Shown here one piece after another: positions 25,801 to 33,682 of a stretch of 64,000 nt of DNA. The stretch is from Asterias amurensis (Eukaryota > Echinodermata > Asteroidea > Forcipulatida > Asteriidae). The stretch is taken from NCBI RefSeq assembly GCF_032118995.1, contig NC_092660.1, positions 5,223,501 through 5,287,500 on the forward strand. Direction: 5' to 3'. A program made the position numbers and the translations under genes. The notes beneath the pieces were generated by a model. The model did not search any database, was not told the origin of the DNA, and saw only the letters and a program-made list of their open reading frames with translations. The first letter of the stretch is position 1. Every line of letters starts with the position of its first letter.

Positions 25801-28357
25801 ATCTCAGGAAACGCTCGGTATACCAGCTACGCCAGGTACCAACATGTGCGCTTCATTTGGCCATCTAGCTGACGGGTACGATGCCCAGTATTATGGTTAC
25901 TTGGTGAGTGATGGTTTATGTCAAATGAAAAATCATTTTCTTTTCATGTCACCCTTCCAATAGGCCGACACCAAAGCGGTCTTTGCAAGGCTTTCAAAAG
26001 AAATTCTTGGGATACCGTCTACGCCAGGTACCAGCAAGGTTGCCTCATTCGGTCATTTGTCCGATGGCTATGATGCTCAGTACTATGGGTATCTGGTGAG
26101 TTTTAAGTTTTGGCTGAATTTTGCGCCTTTTTTTTTTGCTAGACTGGTCTTTGACAGTTATCAATGCTTTATGTGTGCTTTAAAAGTTTTGTCAATATAA
26201 AGTCACAAGAAATTCCAATGGCTATGATGCTTACTACTACGGGTATCTGGTGAGTTTAAAATTATCCGATTCGGCTATATTTTGCCTTTTTTTTTTTTTG
26301 CTTTGCTAGACTGGTCTTTGACAGTTATCAATGTTGTCTGTGTGCTTTACAGACATGTGAGACTTCCTCTTTTCAGCTGTTTTCCTCTTTTTTTGATTTT
26401 GATTTTCCTCTTTTTCCTTAACTTACTTTGTACAAAAGTATAGGAAAATTGTCTTTTCCTCTTTTTTTGCACGCCTGGTTTTCTCTTTTCCTTTTTTTTT
26501 CATGGCTAGTTACTCACATGCCTGGCTTTAACAATCACTGTGTCAATGATGAAGGAAAAGTGATTGAGTTTGTAAAATTCAAGATCTGCAAAGAGGTTAC
26601 TCAATGTTTACCTGTTATTCATTCTCTGTACCAAAAAAATGTACCCAGGATTGTGGCTGGGCACTTTCATACACAGCTTAACCGTAGGCAAATTTTTGTG
26701 CTAACTTTAGCAGAAAAAGGTGTTAAATGTAAGGGTATTTCACAGGTTAACAAGAAATTGGGCAACCAGCTTGCGCTATTATGTCATTCATTTTCATGCA
26801 GTAGGCACTGGAATTGTTTGCGTGCCTTTTCATGTGCCTATAGTTAGCACCGCTATGTAAAGGAAGTCACACAGTCAGCACAAAATTTAAAGTTAAAGGC
26901 AGTGGACACTATTGGTAATAACTCAAAATAATTATTGGCATAAAACCTTACTTGGTAACGAGTAATGGGGAGAGATCGGTAGTATAAAACATTGTGAGAA
27001 ACGGCTCCCTCTGAAGTGGAGTAGTTTTCGAGAAGGAAGTAATTTTCCACAAATTTGATTTCGAGACCGCAAGTTTAGAATTTGAGGTTTCGAAATCAAG
27101 CATCAGAAAGCACACAACTTCGTGTGACAAGGGTGTTTTTTCTTTCTTAGTTATCTTGCAACTCCGACGACCAATTGAGCTCAAATACAGCAAGTGAGAA
27201 GACTGGTCTTTGACAATTACAAATAGTGTCCACTGTCTTTAAGCAGCTCTATTTTCATTCTTTGGGCGCTATTTCCAAGATGCAAAAGTTGGCAGCTCTG
27301 ATGAGCATGCATAGAACTCTGTTCCATGCAGTATTTTTGAGTTCGATTGATGGTTTTTTGTGTTGCAGTGGAGTGAGGTGTACTGTATGGACATGTTCTA
27401 CTCACGGTTCAAGAAGGAAGGGATCATGAACCCCAAAGTGGGAGCAGACTACCGCAAGTTCATCCTTCAACCAGGGGGTTCCATTGTAAGTTGATCATGC
27501 AGCCTTTTTCTTTAAAGGGTTTTGATACCTTTTGTAGATCAAGATTTAGGCCATCACATGAATCCTTACTGTGAATGAAGATGTATGTAAATGTATGTTA
27601 AATTTGCATCGGGATAAAAAAATATTTATTTTGGTTTAATCCATAAACAACGATGCATGTTGGCACTGTAAACTTGAGTTTCCCATTTTTATATTTTTTT
27701 TCCACAAAACTCTGGGAAAGTACTGAGTAAACAGTGCCAACACACATTGGTTTATACAGGTAAAACCAAAATGATTTTTTTATCCCCTTTGCAAATTTTA
27801 CATTTATTAATTCATTGCAATACCTGCTGCTAAAACATAGGATTCGAACTGCCTCTAGCTACTGGGCAATCTCAGTGGATTAGTTGGTTCGACAATGCTC
27901 CAGAATTGAATTGTTTGAATCCAATCCGAGTAATATGCCTGTGATTTTTTTTCACAACTCTGAAGCCTTTTTAGGGCATCTGAGAGCAGACAAAATTGTG
28001 CTACAAGGGAAATTTTTCTTTTCCTAGTTCTCTTGCAACTATGATGACCAACTGAGTAATTTTTTTTACAGATTTTTTATTTTATGCATTTTGAGAAACA
28101 CCAGGTGAGAATATCAGTCTTTGAGGTGTTCAGTGCCTGTAAGTTTGGTACCATTGCAATCTCTGTCGTCAATCTTGGTGAAGGGAAGCTTTGGGTCAAT
28201 GCCAAAGCTTTTGTCGGATGTTATTAAGAGATAACAACAACCACCACTCTACTTTTATTCACTTCCTTAATAGGATGCCATTGATATGCTGAAGAACTTC
28301 TTGGGACGAGAACCGCAGCAAGAATCTTTCCTGATCAGCAAAGGCTTGAAAGTGTAG
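10700..28357 (+). CDS. thop1: Thimet oligopeptidase/neurolysin-type zinc metallopeptidase (M3), 17 coding exons plus alternatives
   Basis: A soluble zinc endopeptidase of family M3A that cleaves short peptides (neuropeptides and proteasome products in known relatives), acting in the cytosol and sometimes secreted or mitochondrial. Exons join in frame to 666 codons; mammalian THOP1 has 689. Constitutive exons: 10700-10858, 12551-12690, 13916-14034, 14710-14841, 15693-15730, 16543-16655, 17254-17308, 17932-18096, 18614-18775, 19357-19422, 19958-20062, 21146-21253, 22390-22463 (13a), 23114-23345, 25772-25903 (15a), 27369-27485 and 28274-28357. Zinc ligands fall at H460, H464 (HEFGH) and E489. 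Loop tyrosines Y592, Y596 and Y599 are 13 residues offset from the mammalian Y605, Y609 and Y612. The start ATG is followed by no clear targeting peptide. Alternative exons 13b and 15b are listed separately. THOP1 and NLN are vertebrate paralogues, so this may be the single co-orthologue of both. Confidence 0.95.
12551..12690 (+). CDS. thop1: M3 peptidase exon 2
   Basis: Acceptor 'taccatccag'; encodes [20 protein letters not shown] then [20 protein letters not shown]. The block '[19 protein letters not shown]' is an M3A signature of the helical domain. Ends in phase 2, donor gtaagg. Confidence 0.95.
13266..13626. mobile_element. TTAA MITE, family 3 (intron 2)
   Basis: A 361-bp copy of the element at 9633-9992, same orientation, with both terminal inverted repeats and TTAA ends. 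It lies inside intron 2, which also has a degraded family 1 copy (about 12,825-13,185) and a family 2 remnant (about 13,690-13,870). Confidence 0.85.
13916..14034 (+). CDS. thop1: M3 peptidase exon 3
   Basis: The first base completes a serine codon split from exon 2. Then [20 protein letters not shown] and ...[12 protein letters not shown]. Ends phase 1, donor gtaagg. Confidence 0.93.
14710..14841 (+). CDS. thop1: M3 peptidase exon 4
   Basis: [20 protein letters not shown] then [20 protein letters not shown]. '[17 protein letters not shown]' is conserved in the family. Ends phase 1, donor gtaagg. Confidence 0.93.
14916..15261. mobile_element. Nested pair of inverted-repeat elements in intron 4
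   Basis: The outer element runs from 'gtaaaacccttggcacagcc' to the inverse 'ggctgtgccaagggttttgac'. Inside it (15,070-15,221) is a smaller element bounded by 'ggggctgatttcacaaag' and 'ctttgtgaaatcggcccc'. Both are non-coding. Confidence 0.7.
15561..15645 (+). repeat. tRNA-derived SINE head in intron 4
   Basis: 'tggcttgtgcgtaaagcgct' resembles a tRNA A-box region, and 'ctggctcgacacccggccag' 35 bases on resembles a B-box arm. The anticodon stem is not tRNA-like enough for a functional tRNA. It ends 47 bases before exon 5. Confidence 0.5.
15693..15730 (+). CDS. thop1: M3 peptidase exon 5 (38-nt microexon)
   Basis: The acceptor 'tcctttttacag' and the donor aaa|gtaagt bound 38 bases that complete a valine and then read [12 protein letters not shown], matching the GLPEDFL segment of the family. 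Skipping it would shift the frame. Confidence 0.9.
15912..16372. mobile_element. Inverted-repeat element in intron 5
   Basis: 'agagaggttttgcaagcgtg' at the left and 'cacttgcgaaacctctct' at the right are inverses. The interior has further paired words ('cgtatcc'/'ggatacg'). It lies inside an older 'gatttcacgaa' element that begins near 15,848. Confidence 0.65.
16543..16655 (+). CDS. thop1: M3 peptidase exon 6
   Basis: [20 protein letters not shown] then [17 protein letters not shown]; 'VTLKYPHYFPxxKxCxxPETRRxxExAFNSR' is a strong family block. Phase 2 end. Confidence 0.94.
16656..17095 (+). repeat. Short AT-rich minisatellite in intron 6
   Basis: About 20-bp degenerate units built from 'aatactcaac' and 'agaatattct' are repeated some 20 times directly after exon 6. 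It is the only tandem array in this part of the gene. Confidence 0.7.
17254..17308 (+). CDS. thop1: M3 peptidase exon 7
   Basis: Completes the split arginine, then [18 protein letters not shown], as in the 'CKEENTxIL' family motif. Phase 0 end, donor gtagaa. Confidence 0.92.
17932..18096 (+). CDS. thop1: M3 peptidase exon 8
   Basis: [20 protein letters not shown] then [17 protein letters not shown], 55 codons. Typical 'LLGFxTHADYVLEMxMAK' block. Phase 0 at both ends. Confidence 0.94.
18614..18775 (+). CDS. thop1: M3 peptidase exon 9
   Basis: [20 protein letters not shown] then [20 protein letters not shown], 54 codons; 'I-x-WDMRYYM' and 'LKEYFPxxVVTxGLLxIYQ' are family hallmarks. Confidence 0.95.
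19357..19422 (+). CDS. thop1: M3 peptidase exon 10
   Basis: [20 protein letters not shown] then TM, 22 codons, phase 0 at both ends. It precedes the catalytic half. Confidence 0.92.
19958..20062 (+). CDS. thop1: M3 peptidase exon 11
   Basis: [20 protein letters not shown] then [15 protein letters not shown]; '[23 protein letters not shown]' is the family block in the catalytic subdomain. Phase 0 at both ends. Confidence 0.95.
20145..20815 (+). repeat. About 110-bp tandem repeat in intron 11, split by another repeat
   Basis: Units sharing 'gacagtaggagggtt' and 'cacttgatat' occur three times between 20,145 and 20,455. A fourth partial unit is at about 20,755-20,815. The intervening piece (about 20,480-20,730, 'ctggacttcctgcaggca' to 'cttgcctgccagaa') is a dispersed repeat with relatives near 23,970, 24,935, 25,390 and 30,270. 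Confidence 0.65.
20901..21060. mobile_element. MITE with 'gctgatttcacgaaac' ends
   Basis: A 160-bp element bounded by 'agctgatttcacgaaac' and 'gtttggtgaaatcacgct'. The interior carries repeated 'cctaacttagga'-type words. A partial relative is near 15,848. Confidence 0.65.
21146..21253 (+). CDS. thop1: M3 peptidase exon 12
   Basis: [20 protein letters not shown] then [16 protein letters not shown], 36 codons ending in phase 0 immediately before the HEFGH exon. '[23 protein letters not shown]' is a near-invariant family block. Confidence 0.96.
21921..22313. mobile_element. TTAA MITE, family 2 (intron 12)
   Basis: A 393-bp hairpin element with TTAAAGGAACACGTTGCC at the left and its inverse at the right, ending 76 bases upstream of exon 13a. 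Its central dyad is 'cggccatttatg' plus inverse. Confidence 0.87.
22390..22463 (+). CDS. thop1: M3 peptidase exon 13a (HEFGH active site, first version)
   Basis: Encodes [18 protein letters not shown] then AEFRMF plus two bases of a serine codon, between acceptor 'ctcccccag' and donor cag|gtacat. HEFGH holds two zinc ligands and the general-base glutamate. This version matches the usual 'HQLCxQAEF' of THOP1. Length 74 nt, starts phase 0, ends phase 2. It must be used alternatively to 13b because including both breaks the frame. Confidence 0.95.
22526..22599 (+). CDS. thop1: M3 peptidase exon 13b (alternative HEFGH exon)
   Basis: A second 74-nt exon starts 62 bases after 13a: acceptor 'acatgtctacgctag', donor cag|gtctgt. 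It encodes [18 protein letters not shown] then TDFCYF plus the same two bases of serine. The first 13 codons are protein-identical to 13a yet differ at eight synonymous sites. The last part diverges ([11 protein letters not shown] against [11 protein letters not shown]). Phase and length equal 13a, so either one can join exon 12 to exon 14. Skipping both or using both shifts the frame. The donor gtctgt is weaker than that of 13a, so 13b may need activation or be tissue-restricted. A dying duplicate is the other option, but the absence of replacements argues against it. Confidence 0.8.
23114..23345 (+). CDS. thop1: M3 peptidase exon 14 (third zinc ligand)
   Basis: Begins by completing serine, then [21 protein letters not shown]489 in DFVEAPSQ is the third zinc ligand. 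It continues through [19 protein letters not shown]. 232 nt, phase 0 end, donor aag|gtttgt. Confidence 0.95.
23368..23745. mobile_element. TTAA MITE, family 1 (intron 14)
   Basis: A 378-bp copy in inverse orientation beginning 22 bases after exon 14: TTAAAGACATTGGACAC and the inverse GTGTCCAGTGCCTTAA. Confidence 0.85.
23878..23916 (+). pseudogene. Relic copy of the 3' end of exon 14
   Basis: 'actattcacaccagcgctaa' followed by g|gtatgtacagacag repeats the last 20 or so bases and donor of exon 14 ('accattcacaccagcgctaa', then g|gtttgtacag). Upstream similarity fades. No acceptor is seen, so it is a duplication relic rather than an exon. Confidence 0.65.
24200..24931. mobile_element. MULE-like inverted-repeat element with 11-bp target duplication
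   Basis: The 710-bp element (24,211-24,920) has ends 'agccttgctcaatgcagtcg' and the inverse 'cgactgccttgagcaaggct', with further pairing around 'attcactccgaaaa'. It is bracketed by an exact 11-bp direct repeat 'acttttgatat' (24,200-24,210 and 24,921-24,931). Target duplications of 9-11 bp with long inverted repeats are typical of Mutator-like elements. No transposase ORF. It interrupts an older dispersed repeat. Confidence 0.8.
24983..25366. mobile_element. TTAA MITE, family 1 (intron 14)
   Basis: A 384-bp copy with both termini (TTAAAGGCAGTGGACAC and GTGTCCAGTGTCTTTAA), inserted in the same older repeat as the neighbouring MULE-like element. Confidence 0.85.
25682..25711 (+). repeat. T11-G19 homopolymer junction 60 bases before exon 15a
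   Basis: Eleven T followed by nineteen consecutive G. The RNA could form a G-quadruplex right upstream of the alternative exon pair. It may also be a place of assembly error. Confidence 0.8.
25772..25903 (+). CDS. thop1: M3 peptidase exon 15a (Gly/Tyr substrate loop, first version)
   Basis: A 132-nt exon, phase 0 at both ends, acceptor 'tgtactcttag', donor ttg|gtgagt. Encodes [20 protein letters not shown] then [25 protein letters not shown]587, Y592, Y596 and Y599 correspond to the loop residues that close over substrate in mammalian THOP1. The PGTNM matches the usual family sequence. Confidence 0.94.
25964..26095 (+). CDS. thop1: M3 peptidase exon 15b (alternative loop exon)
   Basis: A second 132-nt exon, 60 bases after 15a: acceptor 'acccttccaatag', donor ctg|gtgagt. 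Encodes [20 protein letters not shown] then [24 protein letters not shown]. 31 of 44 residues match 15a. The ten-residue [10 protein letters not shown] end is identical in protein but differs at seven synonymous positions. Unlike 13a/13b, using both would keep the frame and add 44 residues, but a 60-base intron between them probably prevents joint splicing. The main change is TNMC to TSKV in the loop before the catalytic histidine and tyrosines. Confidence 0.85.
26220..26373 (+). pseudogene. Truncated third copy of exon 15 (3' end only)
   Basis: 'ggctatgatgct' to 'gggtatctg|gtgagttt' repeats the end of 15b and about 110 bases of its intron at an offset of 154 bases. It reads [10 protein letters not shown] (Q to Y). 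No in-phase acceptor precedes it, so it is a recent tandem duplication scar and not a third exon. Confidence 0.75.
26893..27242. mobile_element. TTAA MITE, family 1 (intron 15)
   Basis: TTAAAGGCAGTGGACACTA at the left and GTGTCCACTGTCTTTAA at the right, 350 bp, with a small internal deletion near 27,187. Lies 126 bases before exon 16. Confidence 0.85.
27369..27485 (+). CDS. thop1: M3 peptidase exon 16
   Basis: [20 protein letters not shown] then [19 protein letters not shown], 39 codons, phase 0 at both ends. The WSEVxSMDMF block follows the YGYL loop directly in all M3A members, confirming the 15-to-16 join. Confidence 0.95.
27590..27870. repeat. Dispersed repeat related to 32.6-33.2 kb
   Basis: Inverted 'tttggtttaatccat' / 'ggtaaaaccaaaat' words and the 'cataggattcgaactgcctctagctac' region (given here in parts) relate this intronic piece to the three copies near 32.65-33.24 kb. 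Probably SINE-derived. Confidence 0.5.
28274..28357 (+). CDS. thop1: M3 peptidase exon 17 (C terminus)
   Basis: [20 protein letters not shown] then ISKGLKV and TAG at 28,355-28,357. 'FLGRxPxQxAFLxSKGL' is the canonical family end. Confidence 0.95.
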   Translation, partial: DAIDMLKNFLGREPQQESFLISKGLKV

Positions 28358-31015
28358 ACCGACACTGCACTCCGTTCTGAGGTTGAGGGCAGGCTTCACA
28401 TAGATTATCACTGGTCCCAATGCATCTATAGTTCCTGTTTACTTCTCAATTTGGTAAGAGTAAACAGTTCTGTTCATTTGATATAATAGACCCTTCCCAT
28501 GAAATATGTAAACTGCACACATTTTGCAAACATTTTGGTTGGCAAAATGAGGGAACATCACACTGTTTTGTTTCAGCAAATGGCTGCGTGACACAGACAC
28601 ATATGTGCATCTGCTCAGTGCACATCTCTATGGCATTTGCCAACCAATAGGGTCTGTACGCATGCGTGAATGTAATTAGCATATTTTAATTGGAAGGGTC
28701 TATTGGATTGAGGGCAGGCTTCATGCCACCAACACATGGAGAGAATAACACCGGTTCCCAGGCAACTATTGCCCCAATGCTTTGTTATGCCTGTGTTTTA
28801 CACACAATGTGTGCAGAATACCGGTGACAAACATCCTGTGGTGATCAAGTTACAATTTATTACCCTGATAGAAATGATGGCCTTGAAATTGTCCTGGTTG
28901 TGGGAATGATATATTGAGCCAGTATGACCTCGGGGGAATCACAAACAAATTTCTGAAGTATATTTTTCGATGTGGATGTGTAAGTTGCAAGTGCAAACAA
29001 AACGAGACAGACGCCCACAACGAGTGCTGGGCCCAATTTCATAGAGCTGCTTCAAGTAGAAATTAGTGCTTTATAGCTGGGTGTATTTTTTCGCCCCCCC
29101 TGCGTTTCTTAAAAAGTAAATGATGATGTTAACCTGGTCTTGTTATAAACAGACAGTGTGTAGTTGTACTGTGCAAAGCAATGTATCATGTTGTGTAAAA
29201 GAAGTTAAAGAGGCTGAAAGGGAAGATGTACTTTTGAAGTATACTCCAAAAATGAATGGCCATAAAAACTTAACAGGGATGAGATTGTTCAGACTTTTGG
29301 CTGAATTCAGACTTTTTATGTCGGCCTGGTGAAGAAAATCAGACAATATTTGTTCCCACAAATAAAGAAATCCTGCTCATTGGTCTATTTCTCTAGTGCT
29401 TTGGATACTGTGTCCAAAAGCTCTACGGAATCTATAACCACAGGGGTTATGAAACGGTAGAAATGGCATCATTTCAACATACCTTCGAATTTGTATCCAA
29501 GTTTCAGACTTTTTTGTTAGTAATGACTCTCACCCCTGTGTATAACATTTTGCGAAATGATTCCTTTCCAAGGAATGTGGTTTTAGAGCTAGGGATTCAA
29601 TCGGAGAAACATTTCATGCAGAAATTTATTTTTAGATTGTGTTATTCAATTATGGATTATTCTTCCTGCATGGACATAACTGCTTCAGACTTTTCGGCAT
29701 TCTCTAAAAATGCTCACCTTTTGAAATGATATTTTCAAAGGCGAGTTTAATATTATATCAGCATTCATATATACACATACATTGTAGCATTAAAACAATC
29801 AAAAGATCAAAAAAACAAATGTGTACTTTGCCTTTTAAAGCCATTGGACACTTTCGGAATAGAATTTTTTTTTTTAAGTTTACAGATTTACAAATGACTT
29901 ACAGGGTTTACAGAAGGTAATGGTGAAAGATTTCTCTTGAAATATTATTCCATGAGATGCTTTACCTTTTGAGAAAACACTAAAACAATATCAATTCTCG
30001 ATATTGAGAACAACGGATTTATTTTAAATACATGTCATGACACGGCGAAACGTGCGGAAACAAGGGTGGGTTTTCCCGTTTTTTTCTCCCGACTCCGATG
30101 ACCGATTGAGCCTAAATGTTCACAGGTTTGTTATTTTATATATAAGGTGTGATACACAAAGTGTGGGCCTTTGGACAATCCTGTTTACTGATGTTGTGCG
30201 ATTGCTTTAATAAGTGTTCTGGTTTGTTTGTGACATAATAGTTACACTAACAAATTTATCTTTCTCAAAATGTTTAGTGCACATGTACAAGTAGTAACTT
30301 GCCTGCCAGAAAATTCCCTGGAACAAAGATATGGTCTGTAAACAGTAATTTTGTATAAAATGGGTCACAATTGTATGAGTATTGCAATATGTTTTCAAAC
30401 TATATTTCACCTTGGCTCATAAGCTGCTATATTTTTTTTCAAACATTTATACCTCAGTATTTTGGTTGCTAGTTTAGCTTTTCATCAAATTTTTCAGTCT
30501 TGAATGTATGCGTATCTTTGATTTGAACACAATTTAGTGACGGCCAAAATAATTTATATGAGTGTTGCAATCAAGTTGCAAATTGAATTTCTCCTTGTTT
30601 TTTTTACAAGCTGCTATATATTTTCTGCGAACCATTCATTTATTTTTCAATATTTGTACTCTGTTTTTATTTTTTCTTCAAATTTGGCTATAATTATTGT
30701 AATGTATGTGTAGCTTTGTTTTGAATAATATATATCTGCTGATCCTGTGCCTTCAACAAATACATTGTTATAATACAAACGATTAGAAATTAGTAATGAA
30801 TTCTTTCAATGGTAAATATGACATGTAAGTGCGGTAAAACATTCTATGTTCTTGTACGATTGGAACTGTTTGTAAATTTTGGTTATCAGTAAACTTCTTC
30901 TGATGTATTCCTATTAACGGAGAGTATTAAATGTTTCTGTTCTATCTTGTACACAGATACAGAGGCAGTATTAACCGAATCGTACATGACATGAATAAAA
31001 GATATGCATAAGAAA
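28358..31015 (+). other. thop1: Probable 3' UTR of the M3 peptidase gene
   Basis: AT-rich non-coding DNA. AATAAA occurs at 29,361 and, in a stronger context, at 30,994-30,999 ('atgaataaaagatatgc'), suggesting long and short 3' ends. It carries a degraded family 1 MITE (about 29,835-30,200) and a 'cttgcctgccagaa' dispersed repeat fragment (about 30,270-30,320). Confidence 0.5.
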
Positions 31016-31140
31016 CAACTTTGGGTCCTTGTCGTCTTTTATTACATCTCAGGTGCTTACAGGATACAGTAAGTTGTGGATAATAGGCAACAAATCTTCA
31101 CATTATGAATGTTGTATGAATGTTAATTGAACTACTTAAA

Positions 31141-31310
31141 CAGCGGGAAACCAGCCAAAGACTGCAATACATGTTGAATGAGAGTTAGCTGGTCTCAACT
31201 CTTACAGCGGGAAAACCAGCCGAACAATGCAATACATGTTGAATGAGAGTTAGCTGGTCTCTATTTTTACAGCGGGAAACCAGCCTAAGATTGCAGTACA
31301 TGTACTTGTC
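31141..31310 (+). repeat. 64-65 bp tandem repeat, 2.6 copies
   Basis: 'cagcgggaaaccagcc' recurs at 31,141, 31,205 and 31,270 with 'catgttgaatgagagttagc' between. A truncated family 1 MITE end follows (to about 31,402). Confidence 0.8.
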
Positions 31311-31489
31311 AAATTTTGCCTAAAATTTTGTTCATATGTTGAAATACACTAAGTGAGGACACTGGTCTTTGACAATTACCAATAGTGTCCAGGGTCTTTA
31401 ATGTATCCATGTTGCCTTCTGTCAGAAATAGCCACCATAAGCTACCAGAGATGGCTTGTACAAGCGATAGGCTCAGTATGTTCGGACAT

Positions 31490-32135
31490 CCCTATATTCC
31501 GATACCCCTATGTTCGGACAACTTGAACCTATGTTCCAACGGTGTCCGCCCGAATGTCCGTTAGTGCGAATGTTCAATAGTCCGAAGGTTCGATAGTCAC
31601 TCACTCAGTCGACCCAAGTTGTCGCGTTGCAGCATGTTTGAGTCGGGCTCTATGTCTGACGCCACACAACTCTATCCTGCTTACAGCTGATAAGCTCCTC
31701 CTTGTTGGCTACTCCTGCGTCTTCAATCAGGGTCTTTAGCATGTTTCTGGTGGGTCTTCCGGGGCCGTTATGCCGATGGTCCTAACGCACAAATTTCCCA
31801 TAACAGGGGGTTCATTAGTCCAAAAATGAAATAGGGTTCGTTAATCCGAACATTTGATGCGATTGTCTGACGCTTCATTAGTCCGAAGGTTCATTGATCC
31901 GAAGGTTCACTGGTCCGAAGGTTTGGTAGTCCGAATCGACGATAAGGTCTGATAGTCCGAATCGACGATCGAACCTTATTGTCAATTCGGACTATCGAAC
32001 CTTCCGACTATTGAACCTTCGGACAAACGAACCTTCGGACAAATGAACCTTCGGACTAACCAACCTTTGGACCATCGAACCTTCGGACTATTGAGCTGTA
32101 ACCGTTCCAACACCTCTATATTCCGACACCCCTAT
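31490..32135. mobile_element. Element with arrays of TTCGGAC/GTCCGAA words
   Basis: Many copies of 'gttcgatagtccgaa' on the left half face inverted 'ccttcggactatcgaac'-type words on the right half, making an imperfect large palindrome. A second, related element lies at 34,850-35,670. The inner part (about 31,620-31,760) is unrelated sequence. Confidence 0.6.
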
Positions 32136-32640
32136 GTTCCGACAAGTGATTTTTTTGTAGGCCTATTAGTTTTTCACTCTGATAAGCAGATTGTACTATT
32201 TTTTTAAAGTGCTAGAATCAAATTAAGATCATTTAATCGCACATGAATTGGTTCATTGTTTGTTTGATTATTGGTTCCCCGAGTAAGCTGGCAGTATACT
32301 CGGCATTTGTTCTTTGTTGGATTTGGTCCGTGTTGATTACACTTCATGAGCCTTCAATTTCTAAATATTCCAACTCTCTTCCGTGTGTCCCTTATGTGCT
32401 TATATAATTAGTTTTAACTAATCAATTAAAAATAATAAATAAATAAGTCCTACCCCCCCCCTTTAATCAGCCCTCTTCTTTTTAAACCAAAGTTGCTATT
32501 GCAGAATAACTCTTTTCATATAAATTAAACTCCTCTGAGGGACGACATAACAATAGGAAAACATTTAAAATACCATATATAACAACTGGGTACTTGTTCA
32601 GTTGAAGGTGCATGCCCATGTTTGGGTCAGTTTTGAGTAA
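32136..32640. other. Intergenic, nothing recognised
   Basis: AT-rich sequence with a C9 run near 32,453. No gene or repeat is supported. Confidence 0.5.
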
Positions 32641-32649
32641 ATTAAGACC

Positions 32650-33240
32650 AGCTAACTCTTATACAATAACAATCTTATATTAATTTTGGTTTTAACCCAT
32701 ACACCGATGTGTGTTAGCACTGTAGCCCAGTACTTTCCCCGAGTCCTATGAAAAAAATATCACAGGCATATTACTTGGGTGGGATTCAAACCCACGACCT
32801 TTGCAATTCTAGAGCGGTGTCTTACCAACTAGACTACCGTAAATTGCCCGGTAGCTAGAGGCAGTTGGAATCTTATGTTTTGGCAGCTGGTAGGCCTATC
32901 ACAACGATATAATAGATGTTAAATTTACATAGGGGATAAAGAATATATTAATTTTTGTTTTTACCCATTCACCGACACCGATGTGTGTTAGCACTGCATA
33001 TTTTTTCCTGTCCTGTGAAAAAATATCACAGGCATATTACTCGGGTGGGATTCAAACCCTTGACCCTTGACTATCGAGATTGACTGGTAGCCAGAGGCAG
33101 TTTGAATCCTATGTTTTGGCAGTGGGTACTGCAACGATAAAAAAGATGTTAAAATTGGGGGATAAAGAGTATATTAATTTTGGTTTCTACCATTTTGGTT
33201 TTTACCTATACACCGATGTGGGTTAGCACTGATACTTTAT
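32650..33240 (-). repeat. Three degenerate copies of a tRNA-derived SINE-like repeat
   Basis: Copies start near 32,650, 32,945 and 33,165, sharing 'caccgatgtgtgttagcact' and 'aaatatcacaggcatattac'. On the minus strand 32,765-32,845 reads like a tRNA head: A-box region 'tagtctagttggtaagac' and B-box 'gggtttgaatccc'. A relative lies in intron 16 (27.6-27.9 kb). Confidence 0.6.
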
Positions 33241-33682
33241 AAATTACAATCTTGCCTTGTTTCTCATTGTAAGACTAGAGACCAGCTCAATTGTCATGAT
33301 TGCAAACATTGGCTGGTTTCTAATTAATTTATTAGTGGACCGTTTGAGCTTTCTCCAAAATTAAGTTTGCCCAGAGGTCATGGTTTGTCAGATTATGTAA
33401 TAAATTTTCATCTTTTCTGCAACAAGGGTACATTTACTATTTGAGGTGAGTGCATATACTTTATCAGATGTTAATTGGTCTGGATGACGAGTTCTTAATT
33501 ATGTTGGCTACTTAGGCCTACTGGTTAATTATGCAACCAATTAACCTAATTATACCTCTTAATTTGCTCACCAATATGTTTCTTTAGAATTGTTTAAAGA
33601 AATTACTCTAAATTTATAATACAATTTAAAAAAAAAATAAAATCGTTAAAATAAGAAAGGATTGGAGGCAAAAATTCCACTG
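33241..33682. other. Intergenic, nothing recognised
   Basis: AT-rich, no supported feature. Confidence 0.5.

Noticed and set aside
26213..26255. Third alternative exon 15
   Set aside because: Only the last ten codons and donor are present. No acceptor in phase 0, and upstream sequence is unrelated.
26428..26847. A 139-codon ORF in intron 15
   Set aside because: Starts in a T-rich run, has no recognised domain, and lies between two well-defined exons. No splice sites integrate it.
29463..29729. An 88-codon ORF after the peptidase gene
   Set aside because: Lies in the presumed 3' UTR, with no recognised domain or splice sites.
32765..32845. Possible tRNA gene on the minus strand
   Set aside because: A- and B-box-like words are present but the stems do not pair properly, and further degenerate copies adjoin it, so it is a SINE.
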